Of a DNA stretch of 23,359 bases, positions 21,306 to 23,359 are shown piece by piece (the stretch's first letter is position 1; every line of letters starts with the position of its first letter). The notes beneath the pieces are model-generated. The model saw only the letters and a program-made list of their open reading frames with translations. It made no database searches and was not told where the DNA came from. A program made the translations under genes and the position numbers. Location: NCBI GenBank assembly GCA_044237845.1, contig JBIIEL010000034.1:1-23359 (forward strand), given 5' to 3'. The DNA is from QFOX01 sp044237845. GTDB lineage: Bacteria; Pseudomonadota; Alphaproteobacteria; Rickettsiales; UBA3002.

Positions 21306-21407
21306 GAAGCCGCCGAAGCCGTGGAGCGCAGCGATGGTCAAACCGAGAATTGGGGGAGACCTTCAGGGGGAACCGATTCTCTGCTTGATCGCCACGGCGG
21401 CGGCTTC
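21306..21407 (-). promoter_or_regulatory. Long imperfect hairpin upstream of the leading-region genes
   Basis: Outer arms GAAGCCGCCG (21306-21315) and CGGCGGCTTC (21398-21407) pair perfectly. Moving inward, CCGTGG (21319-21324) pairs with CCACGG (21392-21397), then a TCGC/GCGA-TCA segment, then GAGAAT (21345-21350) with ATTCTC (21376-21381). The order is conserved on both arms with small bulges, so it can fold as one stem about 100 bases long. It lies in the predicted 5' leader of the 74-aa gene. It may be a leader RNA or, given oriT polarity, a folded single-stranded promoter of the kind known from leading regions. Confidence 0.5.
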
Positions 21408-21546
21408 AGATTCTCATGCAAAGGACGGGGTGCATGCCTTCCGAACAGAGAGGGCATGGAAGAAATCAGGAGAGGAGTGACGGGCTAAATGAGTCACAAG
21501 CCATTATGTTTCCAAACAAGGGAATTATGTTGTATTTTTGCGGGAA

Positions 21547-21574
21547 ATAATATGAATTACACTATATTTATCAA
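21547..21574 (-). promoter_or_regulatory. Promoter for the small leading-region genes
   Basis: On the minus strand TTGATA (21574-21569), a 16-bp spacer and TATTAT (21552-21547) in an AT-rich stretch (about 21500-21690) with no gene. It would drive transcription through the hairpin at 21306-21407 into the 74-aa gene. Confidence 0.5.
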
Positions 21575-21716
21575 ATAATTATTAGGGATAGCCGATTGGA
21601 TATCTTGTTTATAATATTTGAAAAAATCGAAAGGATCATATTCAAAATCTTCCTCACCTTAACAGTATCGTAACAATTACCTGCTAAAGTACCCTGTGGG
21701 TAGAGGAGTAAGTGGC

Positions 21717-22352
21717 GTGTCGGAATTCGATAAAATGGCGGAAGTGCTGAAGGATGGGACGTTCGACCCATCAGAGCTTCCGGACCTCTTTTCTGAGAAC
21801 GAACGTATTGTGGCACCCATGTCAGACAGTGGGCGCATATTTCAGCTCTATATGGAGCGCTTAGCTCGGAAATTACTGCCTGATCTTCCACTCGATGATC
21901 ATCCTATTTATTTTTACATCTCCGATAAGCCGGAACAAAACGCCTATGTCTTTGCGAGCCATAATCCTTCAGTGATGGTATTTACTAAGGGATTGCTTGA
22001 GTCCTTCTCAAATGAAGATGAACTGGCATATGTATTGGGGCACGAGCTGAATCACTTGAAGCTGACGCAAGAACTTGGGGCTGGAGAGAATTCAAAATTA
22101 GAAGAGTATATTTCTGACAATCGGCCTCTCGCATGGATGCATCGCGCAGGGTATGATGCGCGCGCAGCGTTAGAGTTCACGAAGCGGCAGGCGCATATAC
22201 CGGTAACGCGTCATTGGGGGCATTACCTGGATGTGCATGGGCTACCCGAGTTTCGTGCTAGCGTAGTAGAAAAATCATTGGCTCTTCTTGATAAGTATGT
22301 CGGGGGTCTACACCAACGGCCAACTCCCATAAACTCTTCGCGGCAGCTATAG
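21717..22352 (+). CDS. M48-type metallopeptidase domain, frame broken near its end
   Basis: 211 aa as read. I chose the GTG at 21717 (MSEFDKMAEV) because GAGGAG precedes it at good spacing; an in-frame GTG at 21696 has none. The zinc motif GHELNHL lies in VLGHELNHLKL, preceded by AYVFASHNPSVMVFTKGLLE and FSNEDELAYVLG, and followed by LEEYISDNRPLAWMHRAGYD, the pattern of M48 (Ste24/HtpX-like) peptidases with the third zinc ligand. There are no membrane segments, so it is probably soluble. After KYVGG the frame runs into a short nonsense tail and stops at 22352. One missing G in the run at 22302-22306 would join it to the open frame at 22304-23359. Confidence 0.75.
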   Translation: MSEFDKMAEVLKDGTFDPSELPDLFSENERIVAPMSDSGRIFQLYMERLARKLLPDLPLDDHPIYFYISDKPEQNAYVFASHNPSVMVFTKGLLESFSNEDELAYVLGHELNHLKLTQELGAGENSKLEEYISDNRPLAWMHRAGYDARAALEFTKRQAHIPVTRHWGHYLDVHGLPEFRASVVEKSLALLDKYVGGLHQRPTPINSSRQL

Positions 22353-23359
22353 CCGATCCTGAGTCGCCAGTTTACAGGCAGGCAATTGATGTGCTCAAAA
22401 CTCATTTCGAGCAATTAACCCCCGGTGGAAAAAAAGTTACATATAATCTGATTTCTGAAGTCACTTCGCATGCGGGGCCTATTAATAAGCCCATAATGAA
22501 TAAAATAATAAAAGAAATCGAGCCTTACATTGCTGGGGAGCGTATTGCCGCCGACAACATAGCTGAGTTCCGCACGGGTGATGGTCTCTATGAGCAGCGT
22601 ACTGGCGAGAAGGTGACGCGTTCAAGGCGGACAGGCGCACCTTTGCCGAACAGCGGTTCGGCGGGGGCTTCGGCAGAAGAGGGTGGGCGTATCACGCAGA
22701 AGCCCATCGATGCTGTAAAGGTGGCGGAGTTCAAGGCACAGCAGCCTGAGACATCGAATGTGCCTGCACCGGTGGCGAAAGTACTGGGAACGCCTGCCGA
22801 TGTTGGGAATGCGAATGTCAGCAAGCAGCTGGCGGCTGGTGCGAGCCTCAACAGCGCAGCAAATGGCGGTACGACGGCGAATGGTCAGACGCTGAGCGTT
22901 GAGCCTGTGCTTCATGTTCCTCAGCCTCTGCGCCCTCTGCCTCAGCCACCTCGATCTGTTGTAGCATTGACGGCTCCGGTGATGACGCCGCCACTGTCGA
23001 TTGCGGCACCACTTGCTGATGCCCCGCACATCGATGCCGATGGGTTCACTCCCATCGAGGTTGTGGGCAGCACGCTGGGCAACGGCAGTACTGCCCTTCC
23101 GATGGGTACGACGATCCTCAACCCGGCAACGTCCGCGCCTGCTGCTACAGTCCTACCGATTTCCGAACCACCCGTAGCTCACGGATCAGGTGTAAGCGCG
23201 ACACCGCCACGTTCCGGTGGGTTCCGCGCATTATCAGCGGGGCATATTGATGCACATGGGGGTGGTTCGATCAGCCTGACGATGGGTGTGCTTGGCCTCA
23301 AAGGCAAGCTGACGGAGGGCAGTGATTACAGCAAGGATCTGATCGCGGGCGGTAAGCAG
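22304..23359 (+). CDS. Continuation of the M48 peptidase gene (C-terminal region, 3' end off the window)
   Basis: Open from just after the G run to the end of the window, about 350 codons without a stop and without a start of its own that has a ribosome binding site. The first 85 or so residues (LFAAAIADPESPVYRQAIDV onward) are helical and fit as continuation of the peptidase. A long low-complexity region rich in Ala, Pro, Ser, Thr and Gly follows (about 22600-23240), then GSISLTMGVLGLKGKL. I recognise no domain in it. Combined with the upstream part the protein exceeds 540 residues: a protease head on a flexible tail, reminiscent of secreted effectors or toxins but not assignable. Confidence 0.6.

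Noticed and set aside
21244..21480. 78-codon plus-strand frame over the long hairpin
   Set aside because: It overlaps the start of the minus-strand 74-aa gene and covers the paired arms; no good ribosome binding site.

Overview
The window is the transfer backbone of a conjugative element of the IncP (RP4) type, from a proteobacterium. Gene order and protein motifs match the IncP Tra2 (trb) and Tra1 (traF-G-I-J-oriT) blocks closely. An alphaproteobacterial host is possible but not shown. No replication initiator, partition genes or integrase are visible, so the window alone cannot tell a plasmid from an integrative conjugative element.

Layout. (1) 1-600: the 3' end of an unknown gene, a hairpin-rich terminator zone, and on the minus strand the 3' exon of a tRNA-Leu(UAA) gene still joined to the 3' tail of a group I intron. 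(2) 598-1990: a minus-strand pair coding for mobile mystery proteins A (HTH) and B (Fic), with a strong promoter and three copies of an operator-like repeat, then an AT-rich gap. (3) 1996-12481: a plus-strand mating-pair-formation operon, trbB-C-D-E-F-G-H-I-J-L followed by short trbM- and trbN-like genes. Many junctions are 4-bp ATGA overlaps. trbB is broken by one extra T in a T run. (4) 12482-13490: a 49-bp perfect palindrome, a promoter followed by a short hairpin RNA with terminator, and an AT-rich NYN-domain gene. (5) 13504-18872, minus strand: traF (pilin peptidase), traG (coupling protein), an inserted HigB/HigA-like toxin-antitoxin pair, traI (MOBP relaxase) and traJ. (6) 18944-18975: oriT, with a 20-bp perfect palindrome directly beside an IncP-type nick site. 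(7) 19000-21716, the predicted leading region: a hairpin cluster, a Y-family DNA polymerase, two small unknown genes, and a long imperfect hairpin downstream of a minus-strand promoter. (8) 21717-end: an M48-type metallopeptidase gene whose reading frame breaks at a G run and then continues open to the window edge as a Pro/Ala-rich tail.

How the parts work together. TraI with TraJ would nick oriT and stay bound to the 5' end. TraG would deliver the complex to the Trb type IV secretion channel. TraF would mature the TrbC pilin. By IncP nick polarity the plus strand is transferred starting at base 18972, so the polymerase and the two small genes enter first. They are oriented so that the incoming strand is their template, as expected for early-expressed leading-region genes. 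The toxin-antitoxin pair and the mobile mystery pair probably act as maintenance or regulatory cargo.

Both frame breaks lie in homopolymers (T6 in trbB, G5 in the M48 gene), so consensus error is a real alternative to gene decay.
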